NCBI GenBank assembly: GCA_903926285.1
Contig: CAIYIP010000168.1
Coordinates: 1-9,089 of the forward strand
Direction: 5' to 3'
DNA length: 9,089 nt
From: an uncultured Gammaproteobacteria bacterium
GTDB taxonomy: Bacteria > Pseudomonadota > Gammaproteobacteria > Pseudomonadales > Pseudohongiellaceae
Within the stretch, counting starts at the first letter, position 1; each line of letters begins with the position of its first letter. Below the pieces are notes generated by a model. That model searched no databases, had not been told where the DNA came from, and saw only the letters and a program-made list of their open reading frames with translations. This document shows positions 1 through 6,963 of this stretch, in pieces. Both the position numbers and the translations under genes were made by a program.

Positions 1-395
1 CCGGAAAAATTGCTGGATGCGACCGTGAGTTTTCTGGCCCCGGCTGTCGACACGTCCCGAGGTACTGTCGATGTTCACCTGGCCTTGAACGAGCCCGGCG
101 ATTTTCTGCGACAGGGCATGACGGTGTCGGTCACAATAACTACAGCAAAACGTGATCAGGCCCTCGTGGTTACCAATATGTGCTGCGTAATATTCGCGGC
201 AACAGCGCCGAGGTCCTGCGGGTGCGCGACAGTCACGTGGAAAAAATCCCGGTCACGCTAGGTTTGCGCGGCATGGTGGCCAGCGAAATTGTGGCGGGCC
301 TCGCAGCCGGCGATCTTGTGCTCAATGCCGATGCCGCAGAAGGTGCGCGGGTCCGCGTGCAGCAAAATGTCCCGGGCACCATCGGAGAGGATTGA
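1..395 (+). CDS. Periplasmic adaptor (membrane fusion protein, HlyD/MacA/DevB type), 3' part, frameshifted
   Basis: This is the C-terminal part of the adaptor that links an inner-membrane exporter to an outer-membrane channel. The gene starts before the window; frame 1 is open from base 1. It shows the beta-barrel region typical of the family (DTSRGTVDVHLALN, then LRQGMTVSVTI) and runs to ALVVTN near base 177. Frame 1 then turns into unrelated sequence and stops at 259-261. Homology resumes in frame 3 as VLRNIRGNSAEVLRV, then VEKIPVTLGLRG and AAGDLVLNA, ending with TGA at 393-395. One extra G between 177 and 178 would give the continuous reading ALVVTNDVLRNIRG, which fits the family. As read, the protein loses its last 70 or so residues. 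A base-call error and a real mutation cannot be told apart here. The stop lies 3 nt before the permease start, so the genes form one operon. The family call is firm; the subtype is not. Confidence 0.82.
384..391 (+). promoter_or_regulatory. Ribosome binding site that supports a TTG start for the ABC permease
   Basis: GGAGAGGA lies within the last codons of the adaptor gene, 7 nt before the TTG at 399. No in-frame ATG is nearby, and the permease-like sequence begins right at this TTG, so the site decides the start. It also means the permease can be translated even though the adaptor frame is broken upstream. Confidence 0.6.
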
Positions 396-398
396 CGC

Positions 399-1619
399 TT
401 GCGCACGTTTGATGCCCTTTGGGTGGAAACAAAAATCGCGCTGCGGTTTCTTGGCGACAATCCGCTGCAGACCCTGCTCATCATTACCGGCATCGGCGTC
501 GGCGCCGCAGTGATTGTATTCATCACCGCCCTGATCACCGGCCTGCAGGCCAATATCATCGATCGTACACTCGGCTCGCAATCGCATATCCGGTTTACCG
601 CGCCCGATGAATTCAATCGCGTGGCGCCAGCGCCCGCAGCAACATTGCCGCTGATTCTGGAAACGCCGCGTGCCCAGACCCTGCAATCCATCATCAACTG
701 GCAGGAAGTAGTTGCCGCGCTCGACCCACAAGCTGATCTGCTGGCCGTATCGCCGTTGATCAGTGGACCCGCTCTCGCACGCCGCGGCGTTGCGCGCAAT
801 TCGATTGTGCTCATGGGTATGGAGCCCGAACGTTACCTGCAGATCGTGCATGTAGATGATGACATGGTTGCAGGTAGTTTCCGCGTCGGCGCAGGTAACG
901 CAGTCATCGGCATCGAGCTCGCGCGCGACCTCGGCCTGGCTGTCGGCGACAAGTTACTCGTGGACGCGGGCGACAGTCACGAGGCAACCCTGCAGATAGC
1001 CGGTATCTTCGCGCTCGGTGTGCGCGAGCTCGACGAACGTTTTGTCTATATCGACTTGCAACAGGCGCAGGCGCTGCTTGATCTTCCAGGCGGTGTTACC
1101 GTGATCGATGCCACAATCGAGGAACTGTTCCAGGCCAATGTGGTGGCCCAGCGGCTGCGCGCCCTGACCGGACTCAAGACCGAAAGTTGGATGGAAACTA
1201 ATGGCGATCTACTCAACGCACTGAGCTCGCAGTCCATGTCTACACAAATGATCCGCATTTTCGTGGCTATTTCGGTGGCATTCGGTATTGCGAGTGTGCT
1301 TGCAGTGAGCGTGGTGCAGCGCACACGGGAGATCGGCATCCTGCGGGCCATGGGCAGCAGACGACAGCAGATCCTGCGCGTGTTTCTGCTGCAGGGCGGC
1401 GTGTTGGGCCTGATGGGTTCGCTGCTGGGTGCAGCCGCAGGCTATGGCCTGGTCCAGATTTTCAATATTTTTGGACCGAAACTTTTTTATATTCCGGTTG
1501 ATCCCTGGCTCGCACCGTCCGCAATCGCACTCGCAACGATCACCGGCGTACTTGCGGCAGCAGCGCCCGCACGCAGGGCTGCACGTTACGATCCGGCAGT
1601 GGCCATTCGTTATGTCTGA
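399..1619 (+). CDS. ABC transporter permease, FtsX/MacB/DevC type
   Basis: Inner-membrane subunit of an ABC exporter, 406 residues, a usual length for LolC/E- and DevC-type permeases. The layout is a first membrane helix at about residues 28-50 (LLIITGIGVGAAVIVFI), a large periplasmic MacB-like core domain at about 55-275, and three C-terminal helices at about 283-305, 325-350 and 370-388. A cytoplasmic coupling motif (RTREIGILRAMGSRR) follows the second helix, and the protein ends with the usual RRAARYDPAVAIRYV tail. The start is TTG with a good ribosome binding site. Its stop overlaps the ATPase start by 8 nt, so the two are translationally coupled. It has no ATPase domain, unlike MacB. With an adaptor before it and a separate ATPase after it, a DevBCA-like efflux or lipid/glycolipid export role is the best guess; the substrate is unknown. 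Confidence 0.9.
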   Translation: MRTFDALWVETKIALRFLGDNPLQTLLIITGIGVGAAVIVFITALITGLQANIIDRTLGSQSHIRFTAPDEFNRVAPAPAATLPLILETPRAQTLQSIINWQEVVAALDPQADLLAVSPLISGPALARRGVARNSIVLMGMEPERYLQIVHVDDDMVAGSFRVGAGNAVIGIELARDLGLAVGDKLLVDAGDSHEATLQIAGIFALGVRELDERFVYIDLQQAQALLDLPGGVTVIDATIEELFQANVVAQRLRALTGLKTESWMETNGDLLNALSSQSMSTQMIRIFVAISVAFGIASVLAVSVVQRTREIGILRAMGSRRQQILRVFLLQGGVLGLMGSLLGAAAGYGLVQIFNIFGPKLFYIPVDPWLAPSAIALATITGVLAAAAPARRAARYDPAVAIRYV

Positions 1620-2346
1620 GCCAACTGCCGCAACAGAGCTGCCCGAAGAAGTGCTGCGCCTGCAGGGTTTGCGCAAGTCCTACAACACCGGTACACCGCT
1701 TGAAGTGGAAATCCTGCATGGCCTAGACCTGCACCTGGCGCGTGGCGAACTCGCGGCACTTGTGGGTCCGTCTGGTTCAGGCAAAAGTACGCTGCTCAAC
1801 GTGATTGGCCTGCTCGATGCCATGACGGCGGGCGAACTGTGCCTGCTCGGCCAGCCCACAAGTGCAATGGATGATGAAGGCCGCACTCATCTGCGTAACG
1901 AAACGATTGGTTTCGTCTTCCAGTTTCATCACCTGATCTCGGCCTTCACTGTGCTCGAAAATGTGCTGATGCCATTAATGATTCGCAGTGGCAAACCTTC
2001 GCCCGCGCAAGTCGAGCATGCGAAGAGCCTGCTCAGCGCCGTGGGCCTGGATAAGTTCGCCGATAAAAAACCCAATGCGATTTCGGGCGGCCAGCAGCAA
2101 CGCGTGGCAATCGCACGTGCACTCGTCACCGAACCAGCCCTGCTGCTGGCAGATGAACCTACCGGCAACCTCGACACCCACACAGCAGGAGAAGTGTTCG
2201 AACTATTCCGTCGCTTCAACCGCGAGATCGGTTGCGCGGTGCTGGTAGTCACCCACGACCCGCGCCTGTCAGCAAGCTGCGGCCGCACGATCAACCTGGT
2301 TGACGGCCATATCATCAGCGATGACATCAACGTCCCAGTGGTATGA
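1612..2346 (+). CDS. ABC transporter ATP-binding protein, LolD/MacB/DevA type
   Basis: Cytoplasmic ATPase, 244 residues, that drives the preceding permease. All nucleotide-binding motifs are intact: Walker A GPSGSGKST at 52-60, Q-loop Gln at about 104, signature ISGGQQQR at 157-164, Walker B LLLADE at 177-182 followed by PTGNLD, and the switch His in VTHD at 215. The signature begins with Ile in place of the commoner Leu. The PTGNLD extension and QQQR are typical of the LolD/MacB/FtsE group. The ATG at 1612 lies inside the end of the permease gene (ATGTCTGA); an open frame runs upstream to 1429 but only through permease sequence, and homology begins after this ATG. No ribosome binding site is evident, which fits coupling to the permease. 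Substrate specificity cannot be read from the ATPase. Confidence 0.93.
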   Translation: MSEPTAATELPEEVLRLQGLRKSYNTGTPLEVEILHGLDLHLARGELAALVGPSGSGKSTLLNVIGLLDAMTAGELCLLGQPTSAMDDEGRTHLRNETIGFVFQFHHLISAFTVLENVLMPLMIRSGKPSPAQVEHAKSLLSAVGLDKFADKKPNAISGGQQQRVAIARALVTEPALLLADEPTGNLDTHTAGEVFELFRRFNREIGCAVLVVTHDPRLSASCGRTINLVDGHIISDDINVPVV

Positions 2347-2439
2347 TCCTTCTGCCAACGCTTGCAGGATCCCTTCCGCCTACTGCCTGCGTTACAATCC
2401 CGCCTTATTCGTTAAGTAACACCAGCTCAGGAATCTCCC

Positions 2440-3435
2440 ATGCAAACCAGAAAACTCGGCCCCTTCACCGTCAACGCTATTGGCCTTGGCTGCATGAGCA
2501 TGTCGCACGCCTACGGCACGCCCGATCCTGCTGAAGCCGAACTCACGCTGCAGAAAGCGCTCGATGTCGGCTACAATTTTCTCGATACCGCCGCGCTCTA
2601 TGGCTTCGGTAAAAATGAAGAACTGCTCGGCAAAGTACTCAAGAATCGCCGTCGCGAATTTGTGCTCGCGAGCAAGTGCGGCATGTTCAAGGGCCCTGAT
2701 GGCAAACGCCTGATTGATGCGCGCCCCGCCACTATCCGCCAAACCTGCGAAGACGCACTCAAGCGCCTGCAGACCGACGTCATCGACCTCTACTACCTGC
2801 ACCGCCGCGACTTCAAGGTGCCGGTCGAAGAAAGTATCGGCGCCATGAAACGCCTCGTTGAAGAAGGCAAGGTGCAGACTCTCGGTATTTCAGAAGTATC
2901 AGCCTCAACATTGCGCAAGGCCCACTCCATCCATCCGATGACGGCGCTGCAAACCGAATATTCACTCTGGAGCCGCAACGCCGAAATCGCCGTGCTCGAT
3001 GCCTGCCACGACCTCGGTATTGCCTTCGTCGCCTTCAGCCCACTCGCGCGCGGCTATCTCACAGGCAAACTCACTGAACCTAAAAAACAACTCGAAGTCG
3101 CCGACATACGCCACCACATGCCGCGCTTCAACGAAGAAAACTATCCGCAGAATCTCGCGCTGCTCCTTGAGTACCAAAACATCGCCAACGCCAACGGCTG
3201 CACCATGGCCCAACTCGCTCTCGGCTGGTTGCTCGCCAAAGCGCCGCACATCATCCCGATTCCCGGCACACGTCACGTCGCTTACATGGAAGAAAATTTC
3301 GGTGCGGTAAATGTGCACCTGACACCGGCAACAGTGGCGCGCCTCGATGCGCTGATCAATACCGACACTGTAGTTGGCCCGCGTTACAACGCGGCGACGC
3401 AGGAAGAGATCGATACCGAGCAGTTTCCGCAATAG
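2440..3435 (+). CDS. Aldo/keto reductase family oxidoreductase
   Basis: Cytoplasmic NADPH-dependent carbonyl reductase, 331 residues, a normal length for the family. The (beta/alpha)8-barrel starts with KLGPFTVNAIGLGCMSMS. The catalytic tetrad is complete: Asp49 and Tyr54 in FLDTAALYG, Lys79 in ASKCG, His121 in YYLHRRD. The cofactor-binding end is visible as IPIPGTR followed by EENFGA. The barrel motifs VQTLGISEVS and LQTEYSLWSR are also in place, although the first commonly has Asn or Cys where this one has Glu in GISEVS. The overall pattern is that of the IolS/YajO/AKR13-like group, and the natural substrate cannot be predicted. The ATG is preceded by AGGA at 2429-2432 with a 7-nt gap. It lies 93 nt after the ATPase gene, so it may have its own promoter; the only hint is a TACAAT at 2393-2398 without a clear -35 partner. 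No functional link to its neighbours is apparent. Confidence 0.93.
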   Translation: MQTRKLGPFTVNAIGLGCMSMSHAYGTPDPAEAELTLQKALDVGYNFLDTAALYGFGKNEELLGKVLKNRRREFVLASKCGMFKGPDGKRLIDARPATIRQTCEDALKRLQTDVIDLYYLHRRDFKVPVEESIGAMKRLVEEGKVQTLGISEVSASTLRKAHSIHPMTALQTEYSLWSRNAEIAVLDACHDLGIAFVAFSPLARGYLTGKLTEPKKQLEVADIRHHMPRFNEENYPQNLALLLEYQNIANANGCTMAQLALGWLLAKAPHIIPIPGTRHVAYMEENFGAVNVHLTPATVARLDALINTDTVVGPRYNAATQEEIDTEQFPQ

Positions 3436-3747
3436 CGGGGTGCAGGCAGCGCCACTGTTTCAATATAAATTTACCAGGATGATGCTGGTTATTTATGGTC
3501 AGGCTCATGCCTATCTGTTACAGCAATTTGCACGCGAGTCGAGAGTATTCCAGTTAACCAGTGGGAAGGCCGTACTGGATAAGTAAATAGTCCACATATA
3601 CCCCCCAACTTCATTCCAGCAGACGGCTTCACCACTCCAGCCGCGCCGATTGCAGCCACCGACTCTCTCCTATAGCATCAGCTCACCTAACCGGCACTTC
3701 GACCGGCCAATTCCACACTCATCAGAGCGGCTACAGGACCTTCCTCC
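3436..3747 (+). other. 312-nt gap without a convincing gene
   Basis: The first half is more AT-rich than the flanking genes. It holds a 35-codon open frame at 3479-3586 (begins MMLVIYGQAHAYLL, ends GKAVLDK) whose AGGA overlaps the start codons, too close to be a good ribosome binding site; I do not recognise the peptide. A possible promoter for the next gene is TTGCAG at 3650-3655 with TAGCAT at 3673-3678 (17-nt spacer), which is a weak match to consensus. No clear rho-independent terminator follows the reductase; GGCAGCGCC near 3446-3454 could form only a very short stem. Confidence 0.4.
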
Positions 3748-4704
3748 ATGAAAACATTAATCACAGCAATGCTTATGCTCGGCGCTTCAGTTGCACTTGC
3801 CCAGCCACCGCAGCGTCCACTCATTCCACTCAACACCTGGTCGTTGCCCGACTACCATGCAGTGGAGGTAAGCGAAGCGTTCAAGTTTCCTGAAGGTCTT
3901 GCGTTCGATTCAATCGCCGCAGTCGACATGACTGCCGATAATCACCTGCTCGTCCTCAATCGTGGCGCCAAGCCGTTTCTCGAATTCGCTGAAGACGGCA
4001 CACTCATACGCGGCTTCGGGGAGGAAGGTGTGTTCAGCCGTGCACATGGCCTCAGGCTCGATAAAGATGGCAACATTTGGGTCACCGACGTCGGCGCGCA
4101 TTTCGTGCGCAAATACGACAAGGACGGCAACACACTGTTAACACTCGGCACACCCGGCACCGCAGGTGAGTGGGATGAAGCCGCCGGCACCCACCTCTTC
4201 AACCAACCCAACGAAACTGCACTCGATAGCGAAGGCAATTTGTACGTAGTCACTGGCCACGGCGTAGCAGACCCGCGCGTACTCAAGTTCAGCCCCGACG
4301 GCAAATTCATCACAAAGTGGGGCTCCAAAGGCACCGGTCCCGGCCAGTTTTTCGCCGCCCATTCCATTGAGATTGACGCCAACGACGTGCTCTACATCGC
4401 CGACCGCGAAAACATGCGCATCGAACTCTTCGATACCGAGGGCAACTACCAGAGCGAATGGAAATACAACGCGATGGTTTGCGGTATCTACCTGCACACC
4501 GACGGCTTCATGTACATGACCAGCGGCTTTGACGGCGAATTCGCCAAACTCGACATGATGGGCAACCTGCTCGGCTCACTCGGCAGCTCGGGCACCGGCA
4601 ACGGCCAGTTCGGCGAAGCGCACTACCTGACGCTGGATGCGGCGAATAATGTGTATGTGGCGGATGTGGTGAATAAGAGGGTACAGAAGTATCAGAAGGA
4701 TTGA
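3748..4704 (+). CDS. Secreted NHL-repeat beta-propeller, peptidyl-amidoglycolate lyase (PAL)-like
   Basis: Predicted periplasmic or exported protein, 318 residues, with a signal peptide at 1-18 (MKTLITAMLMLGASVALA, cleavage before QPPQ). The rest is a six-bladed NHL propeller with blades at about 57-92, 98-135, 155-192, 203-238, 243-279 and 290-318. The repeated strand pattern is seen in GNIWVTDVGAHFVRKY, VLYIADRENMRIELF and NVYVADVVNKRVQKY. The stretch RVLKFSPDGKFITKWG, followed by GPGQF, AHSI and IADRENMRI, closely resembles the PAL domain of eukaryotic PAM as I recall it. Three blade-start histidines, His100, His205 and His291, fit the PAL zinc ligands. The segment that carries the PAL catalytic Tyr reads TGHGVADPRV here, so that residue seems replaced. 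Lyase activity is therefore doubtful; a carbohydrate- or protein-binding scaffold is an alternative. A start at ATG 3748 is supported by AGGA at 3735-3738. Confidence 0.87.
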   Translation: MKTLITAMLMLGASVALAQPPQRPLIPLNTWSLPDYHAVEVSEAFKFPEGLAFDSIAAVDMTADNHLLVLNRGAKPFLEFAEDGTLIRGFGEEGVFSRAHGLRLDKDGNIWVTDVGAHFVRKYDKDGNTLLTLGTPGTAGEWDEAAGTHLFNQPNETALDSEGNLYVVTGHGVADPRVLKFSPDGKFITKWGSKGTGPGQFFAAHSIEIDANDVLYIADRENMRIELFDTEGNYQSEWKYNAMVCGIYLHTDGFMYMTSGFDGEFAKLDMMGNLLGSLGSSGTGNGQFGEAHYLTLDAANNVYVADVVNKRVQKYQKD

Positions 4705-4724
4705 GCACCAAATCAAACGGGTAA

Positions 4725-4763
4725 GAAACGTAAGGGATGAATCGTAAGGAGAAACGTAAGGGA
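4725..4763 (+). repeat. Three short direct repeats, consensus GAAACGTAAGGGA
   Basis: GAAACGTAAGGGA occurs exactly at 4725-4737 and again at 4751-4763. A degenerate copy, GAATCGTAAGGA, fills 4739-4750 between them, giving a tandem array with units of 12-14 bp. The array begins 20 nt after the stop of the PAL-like gene. Its last copy runs straight into GGGACACTCAC (4760-4770), the near-inverse of the repeat downstream. It looks like part of a dispersed intergenic element; a binding site is an alternative. Confidence 0.75.
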
Positions 4764-4810
4764 CACTCACCGGGTTCATGGAAATTTCGCCGGACGCAAA
4801 AGAGAATCAA

Positions 4811-4872
4811 AAGTGGGTGCCCCCTTTTCTTCCATTTCCTTAAGTGGGTGTCCCCTTTTCCTTTCTTTTCCT
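4811..4872 (+). repeat. Two tandem 31-bp units, each with AAGTGGGTGYCCCCTTTTC
   Basis: Unit one is 4811-4841 and unit two 4842-4872. Their first 19 bases differ at one position (C or T), and each continues into a pyrimidine-rich tail. Each head is nearly self-complementary: at 4809-4828 AAAAG pairs with CTTTT and GGG with CCC around a tiny loop. GTGGGTGTCCC at 4844-4854 is also the inverse, with one mismatch, of GGGACACTCAC at 4760-4770, so a larger stem of about 11 bp is possible. The layout resembles REP-type palindromes linked with REP-associated tyrosine transposases. The T-rich ends could also help terminate transcription from the PAL-like gene. Confidence 0.7.
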
Positions 4873-5016
4873 TTTAAGCACCTTAATCAACAGGCGTCTC
4901 TCTCGACTTATGAAGTAGAAATGTCAGATCAAATTTGAACCGGGAAACCTCTGGCAGGTTCAGCCAACTTGTTAGCGAGACTCATAAAAACAATTAGCCG
5001 AATACAAATCCGGTAT

Positions 5017-5024
5017 GGGGAGGA
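5017..5024 (+). promoter_or_regulatory. Strong ribosome binding site of the PQQ/cytochrome dehydrogenase
   Basis: GGGGAGGA ends 6 nt before the ATG at 5031, and the ATG is followed at once by a signal peptide. The site fixes the start and suggests efficient translation. Confidence 0.75.
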
Positions 5025-5030
5025 TAAAGC

Positions 5031-6854
5031 ATGAAAATCGTGAACTTTGGTTGGAGCCTGTTTCTGGCAGTGGGATGTTTGTTGCCAATTGCTAAGGCAC
5101 AAGAGGCCAGCGAGATCTACAACACCCGCTGTGCCGTCTGCCATGAAATGCCCGCAACCAATGTCGACCGCCCACCACCATCGCGCACGCAACTGGCCAC
5201 CATGCCTCCCAACACAATTTACAAGGCCATCATGGAAGGTGCTATGCGTCTGCAGGGTGCCGGCCTGACCAATACCCAGATGCAAAGTGTGGCGCAGTAT
5301 CTCACTGGCCAGGCTGTCACGGTGGTTGGTCTCGAGATCACGGAGAATCTTTGTTCAGCCAATCCTCCGATGCGCAATCCGGAGCTGAGCCCAGGCTGGA
5401 ACGGCTGGGGCTCTGATCATCGTAATGCACGTGCAGCTCTTGATGCCGGCGTCACCGCTGACCAGTTATCGCGTCTTCGTCTGAAGTGGGTGTACGGTCT
5501 GCCAGGCGAGGATCAACCACGCGCGCAACCTGCTATCGCCGATGGCCGGTTGTTCGTCGGCAACAAGGCTGGGGCCTTGTATTCCATCGATGCGAAAAGT
5601 GGCTGCACCTACTGGACATACTTACCTACTTCCGGAATTCGCAGCGCAATATCCGTTGGCCCCGTTGTGCTGGCCGACGGCAGCGATGGCTTCGCGGTAT
5701 TTTTTATTGATCTGCGCGGCAAGACCTATGCCGTTAATGCCCATACCGGTCAAGAACTGTGGATGACCACTGTCGAAACCCATCCTGGCGTGAGAGGTAC
5801 CGGCTCCGTCACCTTGTTCGACGGCCATCTTTACATTCCTGCGTCTGGCGTACTCGAAGAAACCGGCTCATCCGGCGCCGATTATGGCTGCTGCACCTTT
5901 CGCGGCAGCGTATCCAAGGTCAATGCCAACACAGGCGAAATCGTCTGGAAAACCTACATGATGGATGAAGCGCAACCACGCGGTCTCAGCGTCAACGGTG
6001 TACAACTTTATGGCCCGGCGGGCGCCGGCATCTGGAGCGCCCCCACTATCGATCCTGATCGCGGACTCTTATACGTTGGCACAGGCAATGCCTATGGTGA
6101 ACCCGCACCAATGACTTCTGACGCAATTGTCGCCCTGAGCATGAGTGATGGAGAAATTACGTGGGTCAACCAGTTGACTCCCGGGGATGCCTTCATCGGT
6201 GGCTGCAACAACTCCACGAGCCCCAACTGCCCGGACGTGGTCGGCCCGGACTACGACTTTTCCGCCTCACCGATTCTTACCGCCACTTCAAGTGGCAGAG
6301 AGCTTTTGATCGTGCCGCAGAAATCTGGCATGGCCTACGCACTCGATCCCAACAACAGTGGCGCATTGGTGTGGGAATATCGCGCGGGTGAAGGCAGCGC
6401 CTCCGGCGGCTTCTGGGGCATGTCCGTAGCCGACGGCATGGCCTATGTGGCAGTGGGAGGCTACAGCAACCCCGAGTCCGGCGGCATTCACGGCATCAAT
6501 CTCGAAACAGGCCGCGGCGTCTGGTTCACCGGCCCTCAGGATCTGATGTGTCAAACGGGCACCGGTTGCCGCGCCACACAATCAGCGGCAGTCACTGCAA
6601 TTCCCGGCGCGGTATTTTCCGGCGCAGGTGACGGCGGCATGCGCGCCTACAGTGCAACCGATGGCAAGGTGTTATGGAGTTTCGACAGCAACCCGAACTT
6701 CGACACCATCAACGGCGTACCCGCGGCAGGTGGCTCGTTCGACGGTTCTGGACCAGTGGTAGTAGATGGAATGGTTTATATGCTGTCCGGCAACTGCTGC
6801 ATCGTGGGCCGCCCGGGCAATGCACTGTTTGCGTTCGAGATAGCGCCGGAGTAG
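5031..6854 (+). CDS. Quinohaemoprotein dehydrogenase, polyvinyl-alcohol-dehydrogenase (cytochrome) type
   Basis: Predicted periplasmic PQQ-dependent alcohol dehydrogenase with a built-in cytochrome c, 607 residues. A signal peptide covers 1-23 (cleavage after AKA); Cys16 sits in a poor lipobox, so lipidation is unlikely. A small cytochrome c domain spans about 25-95, with haem motif CAVCH at 34-38 and likely axial Met72 in MEGAMRLQ. The rest is a PQQ-type propeller with repeated blade endings such as LYSIDAKSGCTYW, TYAVNAHTGQELW, SKVNANTGEIVW and MRAYSATDGKVLW. Cys287-Cys288 in YGCCTFRGS is an adjacent pair like the vicinal disulfide over PQQ in methanol dehydrogenases; a second pair is Cys589-Cys590. 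The N-terminal haem plus PQQ order matches cytochrome PVA dehydrogenase (EC 1.1.2.6), which oxidises secondary alcohols and passes electrons to cytochrome c. The true substrate is uncertain because many homologues are not tied to PVA. PQQ synthesis genes are not in the window. Confidence 0.88.
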   Translation: MKIVNFGWSLFLAVGCLLPIAKAQEASEIYNTRCAVCHEMPATNVDRPPPSRTQLATMPPNTIYKAIMEGAMRLQGAGLTNTQMQSVAQYLTGQAVTVVGLEITENLCSANPPMRNPELSPGWNGWGSDHRNARAALDAGVTADQLSRLRLKWVYGLPGEDQPRAQPAIADGRLFVGNKAGALYSIDAKSGCTYWTYLPTSGIRSAISVGPVVLADGSDGFAVFFIDLRGKTYAVNAHTGQELWMTTVETHPGVRGTGSVTLFDGHLYIPASGVLEETGSSGADYGCCTFRGSVSKVNANTGEIVWKTYMMDEAQPRGLSVNGVQLYGPAGAGIWSAPTIDPDRGLLYVGTGNAYGEPAPMTSDAIVALSMSDGEITWVNQLTPGDAFIGGCNNSTSPNCPDVVGPDYDFSASPILTATSSGRELLIVPQKSGMAYALDPNNSGALVWEYRAGEGSASGGFWGMSVADGMAYVAVGGYSNPESGGIHGINLETGRGVWFTGPQDLMCQTGTGCRATQSAAVTAIPGAVFSGAGDGGMRAYSATDGKVLWSFDSNPNFDTINGVPAAGGSFDGSGPVVVDGMVYMLSGNCCIVGRPGNALFAFEIAPE

Positions 6855-6902
6855 AGAGAAATTAGATTAACATCTCACTGGGAGACTACTGCGAGCTAGA
6901 TA

Positions 6903-6947
6903 AGCCCTGGCTCACGCCTATAACCTATGCAAAAAATCTTCAGGGCT
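6903..6947. other. Inverted repeat between two convergent genes
   Basis: AGCCCTG at 6903-6909 is matched by CAGGGCT at 6941-6947, giving 7-bp perfect arms around a 31-nt loop. It lies in the 109-nt space between the dehydrogenase stop and the DsbA-type stop. The loop is long and no clean T-run follows on either strand, so a bidirectional terminator is possible but not shown. Confidence 0.3.
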
Positions 6948-6963
6948 ACCTACCTGACTTCCG

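Larger units (their letters stand above)
4705..5030 (+). other. 326-nt repeat-bearing gap between the PAL-like and dehydrogenase genes
   Basis: The first half carries the two repeat blocks listed separately. The second half (about 4876-5016) is AT-richer and should hold the promoter of the dehydrogenase, but I could not find a -35/-10 pair with good spacing. A short inverted repeat, TGAACC at 4936-4941 and GGTTCA at 4957-4962 with a 15-nt loop, is the only other structure seen. No gene on either strand is supported. Confidence 0.5.

Noticed and set aside
233..851. Two long minus-strand open frames opposite the ABC permease
   Set aside because: They are antisense to well-supported coding sequence and have Arg/Ser- or Cys/Gly-rich composition typical of shadow frames.
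1429..1611. Upstream extension of the ATPase frame to 1429
   Set aside because: It runs inside the permease gene, and ATPase homology begins only after the ATG at 1612.
2362..2398. TTGCAG and TACAAT as a promoter for the aldo/keto reductase
   Set aside because: The spacing is about 25 nt, too long for a sigma-70 promoter, and no better -35 was found; only the -10-like box remains possible.
4925..4965. GGTTCAAAT on the minus strand, like a tRNA T-loop
   Set aside because: There is no matching T-stem closure, acceptor stem or anticodon arm around it.
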